From positions 62,001 through 126,000 of the forward strand of contig CANFJX010000006.1 in NCBI GenBank assembly GCA_947447665.1: 64,000 nucleotides of DNA, read 5' to 3'. Source of the stretch: Bacteriovoracaceae bacterium (GTDB lineage: Bacteria > Bdellovibrionota > UBA1018). Below are positions 28,066-37,391 of the stretch, in pieces (position 1 is the stretch's first letter; every line of letters starts with the position of its first letter). Under the pieces are notes generated by a model that saw only the letters and a list, made by a program, of their open reading frames with translations, had not been told where the DNA came from and searched no databases. The translations under genes were made by a program, and so were the position numbers.

Positions 28066-29355
28066 ATGAACAGTGATGCCATCAAAAGTCAGCTCCGAAG
28101 CTTTTCTGTTTTCTCCATCTTTGCTCTCATTCTTCTGCTTCCTACAAAGGCCCATGCTATTCCTGCAAGATTTGCCGTCGGTCCCGACAGCAATCAACAA
28201 ATGCTGGTATCCGCTCTTAACTCAGCGCAGCAAGAACTCCTCATCAACATTTATCAAATCGACACGCCTGCGATCGTCGCTCCTATCTTAGATAAAATTA
28301 ATCAAGGCCTCTCAGTCACGCTCCTAGTCGAGTCATCTCCCGTCGGAGGACGAGGCGCTACTGAAGCAAAGGCGCTCAACCAAATCAAAAACGCAATGCT
28401 ATCAAACGGCTCCCCGAACCAACATCTCTATCTGATGGGTGCTCGGTCCCGGGACGAAAAGCGTCGATTCCGATTTGACCACGCCAAGTACTTAGTCATC
28501 GACTCACAACGTGTTTATGTTTCATCGGAAAACTTTACTTCGACAGGTCACGCGGACGCTGGAAAGGTAGGCAATCGCGGATGGGACACCGTTTTAGATG
28601 ACTCCAAGCTCGCCGGTCAACTCATGGATATTTTTCAGTCAGACATTGATCCTCAATACGGAGACATCCTTGAGTACGAAGTATCGAGCGAAGTCGTCGT
28701 ACAATCGCGAGAGCGCTCTGCAAAAGCAAGAACGATTCAAGCCTACCCAGCTCAAGCAGGTCATGTTGATGAAATCACCTTAGTGACATCGCCTAATTCT
28801 CTCGAAGGAGTACTTAACATCATCCGATCTGCCCGACAGAGTCTCAAGGTTGAGGAGATGTCGATCCCCTTGAACTGGAGAGAATCGGGCACGATCCAAG
28901 ATCCCCTCGTCACCGAAATCATCAACGCCGCAGAACGTGGCGTCAGAGTTCAGGTTCTTCTCAATGACGACCAGGTTTTTAATCATTCTAGTCATCGAAA
29001 TGATATCACCAGCCTCAAAGGGAACGAGGAAACCGTCCAATACCTAGGATCCTATGCAAAAAGCCATCGACTCCCGCTCGAGGCCAGAATCATCAACATT
29101 TCCGCTGTCCAGATCACCTACATCCACAACAAGGGGATTATCGCCGACGACCAGACTGTCTTTGTCAGCTCGATCAACGGCACCCACAACTCAATTACGA
29201 ATAATCGAGAAGTTGGAGTAGTACTCGGGAGTCGGGATGCTGCGGCATACTTCACCCCTGTATTCGATTTTGACTGGAGCCAATCAGGGGCGAGTAATGA
29301 TACCATCCCTCAACTCCTCAGGGGAATTAACTGGATCAGCAGCTTCTTTTTGTGA
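28066..29355 (+). CDS. secreted phospholipase D-like (HKD) protein
   Basis: Signal peptide; two HKD-type motifs: HAKYLVIDSQRVYVSSENFT and HNKGIIADDQTVFVSSINGT. Confidence 0.88.
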   Translation: MNSDAIKSQLRSFSVFSIFALILLLPTKAHAIPARFAVGPDSNQQMLVSALNSAQQELLINIYQIDTPAIVAPILDKINQGLSVTLLVESSPVGGRGATEAKALNQIKNAMLSNGSPNQHLYLMGARSRDEKRRFRFDHAKYLVIDSQRVYVSSENFTSTGHADAGKVGNRGWDTVLDDSKLAGQLMDIFQSDIDPQYGDILEYEVSSEVVVQSRERSAKARTIQAYPAQAGHVDEITLVTSPNSLEGVLNIIRSARQSLKVEEMSIPLNWRESGTIQDPLVTEIINAAERGVRVQVLLNDDQVFNHSSHRNDITSLKGNEETVQYLGSYAKSHRLPLEARIINISAVQITYIHNKGIIADDQTVFVSSINGTHNSITNNREVGVVLGSRDAAAYFTPVFDFDWSQSGASNDTIPQLLRGINWISSFFL

Positions 29356-29365
29356 CCTAAGGGTT

Positions 29366-29887
29366 CTAGAAATCTAAGTTAGGGTTCATCACCTTAATGT
29401 AAGTATCTTGAATACTCTGCGTTTCGATCGCCTGGGTATAGGTCGGGAGACTCTCAAAAAGATGTCCTTCCGAGTCAAGATATTCCCATGCGACTTGGCC
29501 GCTAGGTAGATCCAGGACCACCTGGTTTTGAAAACGCCGAACCTCGCCGCCATTTCCATCGGACTCGACACTCTCGGTTCTTTGAGTCCCCACAGGCAGA
29601 TTCAAAGCGAGTGCCATTTTAGAGATGAGTCCAATACAAGCGTCCCTCTCAAAATCTGAGCTTCGGCAATTTTTCCTCAGTCTTTGGTTATCCTGATCCA
29701 GGGCGACCATATCCTTTTCAAGAACATCGAGTTGAGCGCTCACTCGACTTGAAAAAGTCTCTACAAACTGAAGTAATCGTTCGACCTCGGCCAGAAGTTG
29801 AGCTCGATCTTCCTTCAAAATCTCTGCAGACTGGGCCTCGCTCGACGCAACTCGACTTTTAATTTCTTGTAGCTGTAACATGAACAA
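29366..29887 (-). CDS. hypothetical coiled-coil protein
   Basis: 173 aa ORF, no antisense competitor, coiled-coil N-terminal half. Confidence 0.6.
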   Translation of the reverse strand: MFMLQLQEIKSRVASSEAQSAEILKEDRAQLLAEVERLLQFVETFSSRVSAQLDVLEKDMVALDQDNQRLRKNCRSSDFERDACIGLISKMALALNLPVGTQRTESVESDGNGGEVRRFQNQVVLDLPSGQVAWEYLDSEGHLFESLPTYTQAIETQSIQDTYIKVMNPNLDF

Positions 29888-29909
29888 TCTCCTCTATCAT
29901 TGGTACCTG

Positions 29910-30656
29910 CTAAATTCCCAAGTAGGCTCGTAGTACAATCAAGACTGCAATGCCCCAATTAAACGGCGCAAGTTTGGTCCGATCAGAGCGCAACGCTGCG
30001 GCAATTTGGGGCCACGGATTTTCATTTTCTGACCACTCAGCCCATTCTTTCGTACTTAAAAATAGACCTTGAACTGGAACGAGATGACGCTCAGAAATAT
30101 ATCTCGCTACATCGCTGGGCACCCGACGACGATCGGGGATCATCGACGAAAGATCAGGAACATGAAACGAAGCCACTCTGCCTTTTTGAACTAAAAGAAA
30201 AATCGACGCGGCGGGATTCTGATCCAAAGAAATATAAATCCCGAAGTGAGATGGAAGCAAAACTCTCCACCAGGTATCTAACGAACGCAGCAAAAAATGC
30301 TTTCTGTGCGTAAGATCCCCAGACTTATTTCGACTCCGATTTCTTCGAAGCGGCTGAGACTGAGCTTGCAAAAACTGAAGTTGATCGTAGAAATGACTTT
30401 TTTCTACGGCCTGATTCATCCACTGATCTACCTGATTCCGGTCAAAAACGAAGAGTTCGCGATGAGCGAACTCTGAGTCGACCTCATCACAAGTCGCACC
30501 GATCCACTCCGAAAGATCCTGCCCTTCTGAGAAAGCCGAAATCACGACCTGACCTTCACAAACTAGGTAAACAGGAGTTTGAAGATCCGATGAATTCAAC
30601 TTTTTTTTCGAATAAAAAAGAGTTTGAAAGCTCTTCCAGTCATACACTAGCTCCAT
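29910..30656 (-). CDS. hypothetical protein with C-terminal hydrophobic segment
   Basis: 248 aa ORF overlapping the upstream 675 aa ORF by 10 bp. Confidence 0.65.
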   Translation of the reverse strand: MELVYDWKSFQTLFYSKKKLNSSDLQTPVYLVCEGQVVISAFSEGQDLSEWIGATCDEVDSEFAHRELFVFDRNQVDQWMNQAVEKSHFYDQLQFLQAQSQPLRRNRSRNKSGDLTHRKHFLLRSLDTWWRVLLPSHFGIYISLDQNPAASIFLLVQKGRVASFHVPDLSSMIPDRRRVPSDVARYISERHLVPVQGLFLSTKEWAEWSENENPWPQIAAALRSDRTKLAPFNWGIAVLIVLRAYLGI

Positions 30657-32674
30657 AACTCGCCCATTCCCTCCCCCTGTAAGTCCAGTCCAGGAAGCTC
30701 GGCCATGGCTGCCTTGGCAGCACTCGCGCGCGTCTCAGATGCCAAGTCCGACGCCAGATGTCGGTCCCTCTGGGCACTCAAATTAAACCCCTCGACCACT
30801 AAAGGCAGAACCCCGAAGGGAGGAACATCCAAGGTAAAGCGATGCCCGGGTGCCACTGCATCCAAATTTGGTTCGGACTGAGAATCATTAACGAGAGCCT
30901 GACCGAGATCTCCGACTTGAACTTCCCTGGAGTAAACCATATCAGCGGTCACTGGGCGGCGGGAACCATTCAAAATGAAAGTCGCTAAGCGATCTCCCTC
31001 AACTTCCAGAGGGATCACTTTCAATCGGGGATCGCTGAGCTGGCAATAGTTTTCGATTTCAGCGATCGAAAGAATCGCATTCAAAAAAACCTGCCACGCA
31101 GACAGCGGCTCTCCCTTCAGACTCGTGGTGTCGAGAGTGTCATAGACAATCAGTTTACCATCGCCCAAACTATGAAGCTGGTAGGTAAACCCAAGATCAA
31201 TCTCCATTCGCCGAGTTTTAGAGACCGCCTGCTCCAGTTCCTGGCGCGCCAATTCTGTATAGAGTTTGGTCCGAGGAAGCACCACGACTCGACCTGACTT
31301 GGTCCAAGCTAGGAGTTTTTGAATCGTTTCACGAGTGAGCACGCAAGAAGGATCGACAATCAATAAATTCGCCGTATCTCCGCTAAAAATTAGCTCAAGT
31401 GAGGAGATCATACGAACTGAAGGCCCCAATCGCCCGCGAAGCTCATCCCACAAAGTTCCATAATCCGACCAAAGATGCGGCACCCAATAGTAAGCCCTCG
31501 GTTTCAGCTGAAACCTTTTTTCAGCTAAACTCCTCGCAATGGATTCCACCCGACCTCTAAATTGAGAGGAGAAAGAAAACCACTCCGCCTCGTCAATGAG
31601 CAAGCCCCCCCCTTGTCCTCCCCCTAGGAGAAGCGACTTGAGGACTAAAAATTGCTTTTCTGCTTCGGCCAGCATCCGAAATCCACCCATGCAAGTCCAG
31701 TGGGTCCAAAACGGAGCAGGCGATGAATTAGAAAATGAAGTCCGAGAGACTGCCTCATCCAAGAGCAATGAGAGCTGGTTGAAATCGATATGCCCCCCAG
31801 CCATACATTGTAAAAAATGACTGTAAATTGAGCTGGTATCAGCCTCGGGAGTAAAAAGTTCAACTTCTGTGACCTTGAGGTGAGTTGATTTCTTTCTCAA
31901 GGCCTGAAGCGATCGATTCCGAAAAATCGTTTCAGACTGTTGGTAGAACCAACGGCGGTTCACCTCCTCTAAGGATCGCGTTTTCCATCGATTGGCAGAA
32001 GACGGCGTAGGATCCATGAACTCACGCTGAGAGTAAAACTGATCCACACCTTGCCGATAAGCGAGGGCAGCATGAGATGAATAGTCGCCGGCAGCTCCTC
32101 CAAACGGAGTGTTCGAAGAGGCCAACGGAGAACGGTAGTACTTCCAAAGGCTCCCCGTCAAAACCGCAGTCACTCGGCTCACCCACTGCGGCTGAGTGCG
32201 AGCCAGATCCGCTAAAACCCCATCCATGCGCGACAAAAAGCTGTAGTAGCGCTTGTTGAAGTCAGGAGCAAAAAGAGAAGGAAGGTGAAATGAGTTAGGC
32301 GGAAAATGAGATGTCACAGGCCCCGCATGGCAATGCTGCGCACGATTCTCAGCTTTCGAAATCAAATCTTTGGGAAAGCCCGAATTCGGATAGTGAACCC
32401 CCACCTCGGGGCTAAGGATCAGGTAAACCCTCATTTCCCGATCTGCCGCGGCCTGTAGGACTCTCGACAGTAAATTGGAGATATCTGACTCCGCCGCCTG
32501 CCACGGTACAAAAGTGGCAAACTGCGTGATGCCACGTTTGAGTAATTCGTCTAGGCGGCCTCCGATCCTCGACGGACGGATTTCCCAGTAGTTCACCAAC
32601 AACAGAATCGGGTATAGATTGACGTCGCCCCCAAGCATGCTATGAATTATTACACGTACCAAGCAAGGAGTCAC
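30647..32674 (-). CDS. hypothetical protein, possible beta-galactosidase/GH42-like TIM-barrel architecture
   Basis: 675 aa; N-terminal YPILLLVNYWEIRP..LDELLKRGITQFATFVPW..; central amidotransferase-like and C-terminal beta-domain-like segments. Start may be internal (MLGGDVNLYP). Confidence 0.55.
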   Translation of the reverse strand: MTPCLVRVIIHSMLGGDVNLYPILLLVNYWEIRPSRIGGRLDELLKRGITQFATFVPWQAAESDISNLLSRVLQAAADREMRVYLILSPEVGVHYPNSGFPKDLISKAENRAQHCHAGPVTSHFPPNSFHLPSLFAPDFNKRYYSFLSRMDGVLADLARTQPQWVSRVTAVLTGSLWKYYRSPLASSNTPFGGAAGDYSSHAALAYRQGVDQFYSQREFMDPTPSSANRWKTRSLEEVNRRWFYQQSETIFRNRSLQALRKKSTHLKVTEVELFTPEADTSSIYSHFLQCMAGGHIDFNQLSLLLDEAVSRTSFSNSSPAPFWTHWTCMGGFRMLAEAEKQFLVLKSLLLGGGQGGGLLIDEAEWFSFSSQFRGRVESIARSLAEKRFQLKPRAYYWVPHLWSDYGTLWDELRGRLGPSVRMISSLELIFSGDTANLLIVDPSCVLTRETIQKLLAWTKSGRVVVLPRTKLYTELARQELEQAVSKTRRMEIDLGFTYQLHSLGDGKLIVYDTLDTTSLKGEPLSAWQVFLNAILSIAEIENYCQLSDPRLKVIPLEVEGDRLATFILNGSRRPVTADMVYSREVQVGDLGQALVNDSQSEPNLDAVAPGHRFTLDVPPFGVLPLVVEGFNLSAQRDRHLASDLASETRASAAKAAMAELPGLDLQGEGMGELWS

Positions 32675-32678
32675 CTAT

Positions 32679-33836
32679 ATGTGGTTTTTTTCTGAAGAAC
32701 ATCGAATGTTACAAAACAGCGTCCGTCAATTCTCGACTCAGGAACTAACACCTTGCATCGAAAAGTTAGATCACGAAGAAGGATTCAACCGAGAAGCATT
32801 CTTCAAAATGGGTGAACTCGGTTTACTTGGAATCACCATCCCCGAGGAAGAAGGAGGAGCCGGTCTAGACGCCGTTTCCGCAACCCTAGTTATGGAAGAA
32901 ATGGGAGCAGTCGATGCCTCAACTACTCTCTCCTACCTCGCTCACTCGATTCTTTGCGTCAATCAAATCGGAAAAAACGGAACATCCGAGCAAAAGAAAA
33001 AATATTTGCCAAAGTTGCTCTCCGGAGAATGGATCGGTGGCATGGGGATGTCTGAACCCGATGCGGGTTCAGATGCTCTCGCCATGAAAACAAAAGCTAT
33101 CCGCCAAGAGGGGCACTACCTCCTCAACGGCTCAAAAACCTGGATCACCAATGGGCCGGTAGGAGACGTATTTTACTGTTATGCGCGGACGGGGGAAAAG
33201 AAGTCGGATATCTCGACTTTTCTTATCGATCGGGACATGCCCGGGTTTTCTACCGGTAAGAAATTTTCAAAAATGGGAATGAGAGCATCACCCACGGGCG
33301 AGCTTGTTTTCGCCAACTGCCGACTGCCGGAGACTCAGCGAGTCGGGCAAGAGGGAAAAAGCATCAAAATGATGATGCAAAACCTAGATCTTGAGCGCAT
33401 CACGATTTCTGGAATTTCTCTTGGAATCGCCCGTGCATCGATCGAGGTAGCAACAAAATATGCCAAAGAACGAATGGCCTTTGGTAAGCCTATTGGAGCT
33501 TTTCAACAAATCCAAGAACGACTTACGGAAGCCTCGGCCTGGTACGAGGCTTGCCGCTCTCTCACCTATCAAGCTGCCAAACTCTGGGATCTGGGCCTGA
33601 TGAACGATAAGGATGCCTCGATGATGGCGGCCAAGGCCAAGCTCCAAAGCGCCCAAATGGGGACCCAAGTCGCACTGGATGCGATCCAAATTTTAGGTGG
33701 CTACGGATACACTCGAGAGTTTCCAGTCGAGCGCTATATGCGCGACGCTAAACTCATTGAAATCGGAGCAGGAACCAATGAAATTCTCCGAATTATTATT
33801 GCAAGGCAGATGTTAGGCGCCGATGTCGTAGGCTGA
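32679..33836 (+). CDS. acyl-CoA dehydrogenase
   Basis: GGMGMSEPDAGSDA, GSKTWITNGP, QILGGYGYTREFPVERYMRDAKLIEIGAGTNEI. Confidence 0.96.
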   Translation: MWFFSEEHRMLQNSVRQFSTQELTPCIEKLDHEEGFNREAFFKMGELGLLGITIPEEEGGAGLDAVSATLVMEEMGAVDASTTLSYLAHSILCVNQIGKNGTSEQKKKYLPKLLSGEWIGGMGMSEPDAGSDALAMKTKAIRQEGHYLLNGSKTWITNGPVGDVFYCYARTGEKKSDISTFLIDRDMPGFSTGKKFSKMGMRASPTGELVFANCRLPETQRVGQEGKSIKMMMQNLDLERITISGISLGIARASIEVATKYAKERMAFGKPIGAFQQIQERLTEASAWYEACRSLTYQAAKLWDLGLMNDKDASMMAAKAKLQSAQMGTQVALDAIQILGGYGYTREFPVERYMRDAKLIEIGAGTNEILRIIIARQMLGADVVG

Positions 33837-33893
33837 GATTGATCGCGGGAAGTATTCCTTTTTTTTTAATTTTCCCCACGTTATGCTGGGGTT

Positions 33894-34829
33894 ATGTCGA
33901 AAAAATCTAATCCTCCCGATGAGGGGACCGATAAAACTAACGTTCTCTTAGACAGTCAAAACACCCTTCTTAAGGAACTCGAAAAAGCCAAGGAGCAAGA
34001 AGCTTGCCTGATCATGATCCGAGGTAACCCTCAGGGTCATCGTTTTTTTTTGAATCAAAAGGAAATGCTGATTGGCCGAGAGCCGACTGCTGAAATCTGT
34101 ATCTCCGATCAGGGAATTTCACGAAGGCATGCACAGATCACGAAAGAACACGAGGTTGTTTACCTCACTGACCTAGGTTCATCTAATGGGTCCTTTGTAA
34201 ATAATCGACGACTGGATCCAAATGAAAAGGTGCGTTTAACCAAAGAAGATATGGTCAAACTGGGGGGTACGATTCTCAAGTTCCTACCCAAGGGTGAACT
34301 TGAAATTCTCTTCTACGGTAACCTGGGTTCGGCCGCCCATACGGACCGACTCACGCAAATCTATAACAAAGGGTATCTTTTGGAGGCCCTAGAGGCTGAG
34401 TTCAAAAGAGCGCGCGCACTGCACACTGACTTTAGTGTCATTTTTTTTGATTTAGATCACTTCAAGAAAATCAACGACACCTATGGCCACGACGCAGGGG
34501 ACTTAGTTCTAAAGGAAATATCCCAACTAATCCGCACTAGCCATGTGCGGCCAAAAGATCTCTTTGCCCGTTATGGGGGTGAGGAGTTCGTCATTCTTCT
34601 CTACAACACGCCGGGCAAAGCCGCCCAGGATATTGCTGAACGCATTCGAATTGGGATCGAAACCCACCCCTTTATCTATGAAAACAAAAGACTTCCAGTC
34701 ACCGCTAGTCTGGGTGTAGCAGAAATTCAGGCAGGAATAGAAGCAGCTCAGACTCTACTCAAGAAGGCAGATCAGGCTCTGTACGAGGCAAAAAATGGGG
34801 GACGGAACCAGGTTATCTTCAAGGGCTGA
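33894..34829 (+). CDS. FHA domain-containing diguanylate cyclase (GGDEF)
   Basis: FHA: IGREPTAEICISDQGISRRHAQI...SSNGSFVN; GGDEF: RYGGEEFVIL. Confidence 0.95.
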   Translation: MSKKSNPPDEGTDKTNVLLDSQNTLLKELEKAKEQEACLIMIRGNPQGHRFFLNQKEMLIGREPTAEICISDQGISRRHAQITKEHEVVYLTDLGSSNGSFVNNRRLDPNEKVRLTKEDMVKLGGTILKFLPKGELEILFYGNLGSAAHTDRLTQIYNKGYLLEALEAEFKRARALHTDFSVIFFDLDHFKKINDTYGHDAGDLVLKEISQLIRTSHVRPKDLFARYGGEEFVILLYNTPGKAAQDIAERIRIGIETHPFIYENKRLPVTASLGVAEIQAGIEAAQTLLKKADQALYEAKNGGRNQVIFKG

Positions 34830-34835
34830 ATATCC

Positions 34836-35966
34836 TTACGCAGCTACTTTCCGATCATACCGGACATGAGTCCGAGCATCCAGAGGTAGAGTCAAAGTGA
34901 AGGTTGTGCCAGCCTCCTGAGAGCTCTCGACCGAAACACCACCCCCGTGAGCTTCAGCGATCCCCTTGACGAGAGCAAGTCCCAGGCCCCACCCGGTCGA
35001 GCTCGCCTCTTTGGCTTGAGGCCCGCGCTCAAAAAGATCAAACAACTGAGCTCGGTTGTCGGCAGGGATCGGCTCACCCTCATTATGAACGGCAAGTTGA
35101 ACCTGCCCCCCCGAGGAGCTTAAGGAAATCACCCCGGGTCGAGCCGGATTACCGTACTTCACCGCATTGATCATGAGATTATCCAATGCTCTTTTGATGT
35201 ATCGCTTATCCCAATACCCCAAGATTGGAACGGCACCCGGATCATAGGTAAAACGATCTCCGATCGCCTCGCTGGTCTCATCGAGCCCCTCTTGAACGAA
35301 CTCACGAAAGTCTCCTTGAGTTAAAGACAGCGCGAGAGACCTTCCCGACCGCATGAGATTAGTATCCAAGAGGTCCTCCACCATCAGCTCAGTTCGATTA
35401 ATCGATTGAACGATACGACTGGACAACCGCTGAGCGGCATCAAGCCGCTCCTCTCGTAAAATGAGCTGAGCAGCCGACTTCACAGCAGTCAGCGGTGTTC
35501 TTAAGTCATGAGCCAAGGCTGAGATAAATTGCTCTCGAAGCCGATATTGATTTTCGGCAAATGCGGCAGCAGCCTCTGCAATTCCAAGCTCAATGACATC
35601 AATAATTGCATTCATCTCTCGAGGAGTCATGATCACCGTCTCGGGGACGGAATTAAAAATAGCCCGCCTGAGCAATCGATATTCTAAAATGACTTGGTTG
35701 ATCGAATAATGAGGTAGATCCGCTCGCTAGCTTCCGTGGGCGCGAGCGGCCTCGATTTTAGGCTCCTCGGCTGGCTCGATCCCTAACGCGATCATCTCCA
35801 AAGTGCCACAGAGCGTCTCTAAGAGAAGCGGAATCGAGTCTCTCAATTTTGAAGTGTCTAAATCGCTCGAAACCCTAACCGTAGCGCGAACCTGAGTCTC
35901 CCATTCATTCAAAATCTCAGGAGTCGCCTGGCGCAAAACCCGAGAGAGCGGTAAAACACTATCCAT
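34836..35966 (-). pseudogene. sensor histidine kinase interrupted by an in-frame TAG codon
   Basis: ORFs 35727..35966 (79 aa) and 34836..35675 (279 aa) share a frame; joined read ...EARAHGS*RADLPHYSINQVILEYRLLRRAIFNSV...; HisKA ALAHDLRTPLTAVK, HATPase GWGLGLALVKGIAEAHGG. Confidence 0.8.
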
Positions 35967-36013
35967 AAGTCATCAGATGAGTTCAACAAATATACCGATC
36001 CGAAGGATTCGGC

Positions 36014-37369
36014 TCAAAGTTGAGTTCGGGTGCCCCGCAATCGCTGATAAGCATTGGATTCTTCCTCGGCTGGCGGAGGCTCAACCGAGAGCGATTTACG
36101 GATATATACTTTCGCTTCTTCGACACCGGGCTGATCAAAGGGATTCACCTCCCAAAGCACACCAGCAAGAGCTGTTAAAGAGCAAAAAGCAAAGTACAGC
36201 GCGCCGAGTCCACGCTCATCTAATCGATCCAACTTGACTGAAAGATGAGGGCGTCCCTGCTTGGTCAAAACCAACGATGTGGCCTGATACTCGGTAGCTA
36301 ATAATTCATGAAGGGTATGCCCTTCAAGAATCTTAAAGGCTGGGTACTCTCTGCGATCCTGAGTCAGTGGGGATCGAGGAATTTTGACCTCATCATCAAC
36401 ATGATCTACCGTCATAAAAAACGTCACTTTATCATCAGGTCCATCCCGCAAGAGTTGCAGAATGCTGTGCTGATCCGTCGCACCCACAGCAGCGAGCGGA
36501 GTGAATCCCTTGCCATCTTTACCTAAGCTCTCACCCCAGAGTTGAACAAACCAAGACCCCAGGAGCCTAAGCCGTGTGGAATAAGGCATACATACGTGAA
36601 CGGAGCGCTTCGGGTATTGGCTCAAGAGTTCCTGCGCCAAAATGAATAGGGGATTTTTCTCAACCGGAGTTTTTTCAATATAGTCTCTCACCTGCTTAGC
36701 TCCGGTAAGAATAGAACTAGCCGAGAGCCCCGCCAAGGCGGCAGCAAATAATCCGACCGGACTGAAAATACTAAAGCGCCCCCCGATCGACGGTGCAATC
36801 GAGAGAGACGGAATACCCTCTTGCTGAACAAATTGGCGAAGATCCCCCTTCAATGGATCCGTAATCGCGACAAAATTCGTCTTCCAGCGTTCCTTTCCCA
36901 ACCACTCCAAAGCCAGCAACGCCTGAGCCATGGTTTCGAAGGTAGTTCCTGACTTAGTGACGCAGCAAACTAAAGTCGAAGTTGGCTTGATCTTTTTGAG
37001 GGTCGAGGTCCACTCCAGTGGGTCTGGATTTTCTACAAAATGAAACCGAATGCCCGACTGACATTTTTCCTGAAGACTGGACAACATACTGATGGGACCG
37101 AGAGCACTCCCCCCGATTCCTAGAAAGAGACAGTCGGAGAAGGTGCCCTTTCTCAGAAGCGATTCGGCTAGCTCTTCAGATTCTTTTAGCTGAGACAACT
37201 CAGGATTGATGGGGCAATCAAAGAAGCCCACATCTCCAGCATGAAACCGTGACTTGAGCTTGGACCAAGCCTCTTGCAAAGCCTCGGCATCAGGCTCTCG
37301 CTTCATCGTCATTTGCGACCAATCAATCGTAATCGGTGCACTTCCTAATCGAGATGCGGTGACTGCCAT
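36014..37369 (-). CDS. pgi: glucose-6-phosphate isomerase
   Basis: GIGGSALGP, CCVTKSGTTFET, GGRFSIFSPVGL, QHSILQLLRDGPDDK; start placed at MAVTASRLG. Confidence 0.92.
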   Translation of the reverse strand: MAVTASRLGSAPITIDWSQMTMKREPDAEALQEAWSKLKSRFHAGDVGFFDCPINPELSQLKESEELAESLLRKGTFSDCLFLGIGGSALGPISMLSSLQEKCQSGIRFHFVENPDPLEWTSTLKKIKPTSTLVCCVTKSGTTFETMAQALLALEWLGKERWKTNFVAITDPLKGDLRQFVQQEGIPSLSIAPSIGGRFSIFSPVGLFAAALAGLSASSILTGAKQVRDYIEKTPVEKNPLFILAQELLSQYPKRSVHVCMPYSTRLRLLGSWFVQLWGESLGKDGKGFTPLAAVGATDQHSILQLLRDGPDDKVTFFMTVDHVDDEVKIPRSPLTQDRREYPAFKILEGHTLHELLATEYQATSLVLTKQGRPHLSVKLDRLDERGLGALYFAFCSLTALAGVLWEVNPFDQPGVEEAKVYIRKSLSVEPPPAEEESNAYQRLRGTRTQL

Positions 37370-37391
37370 AGATCCCACTCCTTTTGATTTG

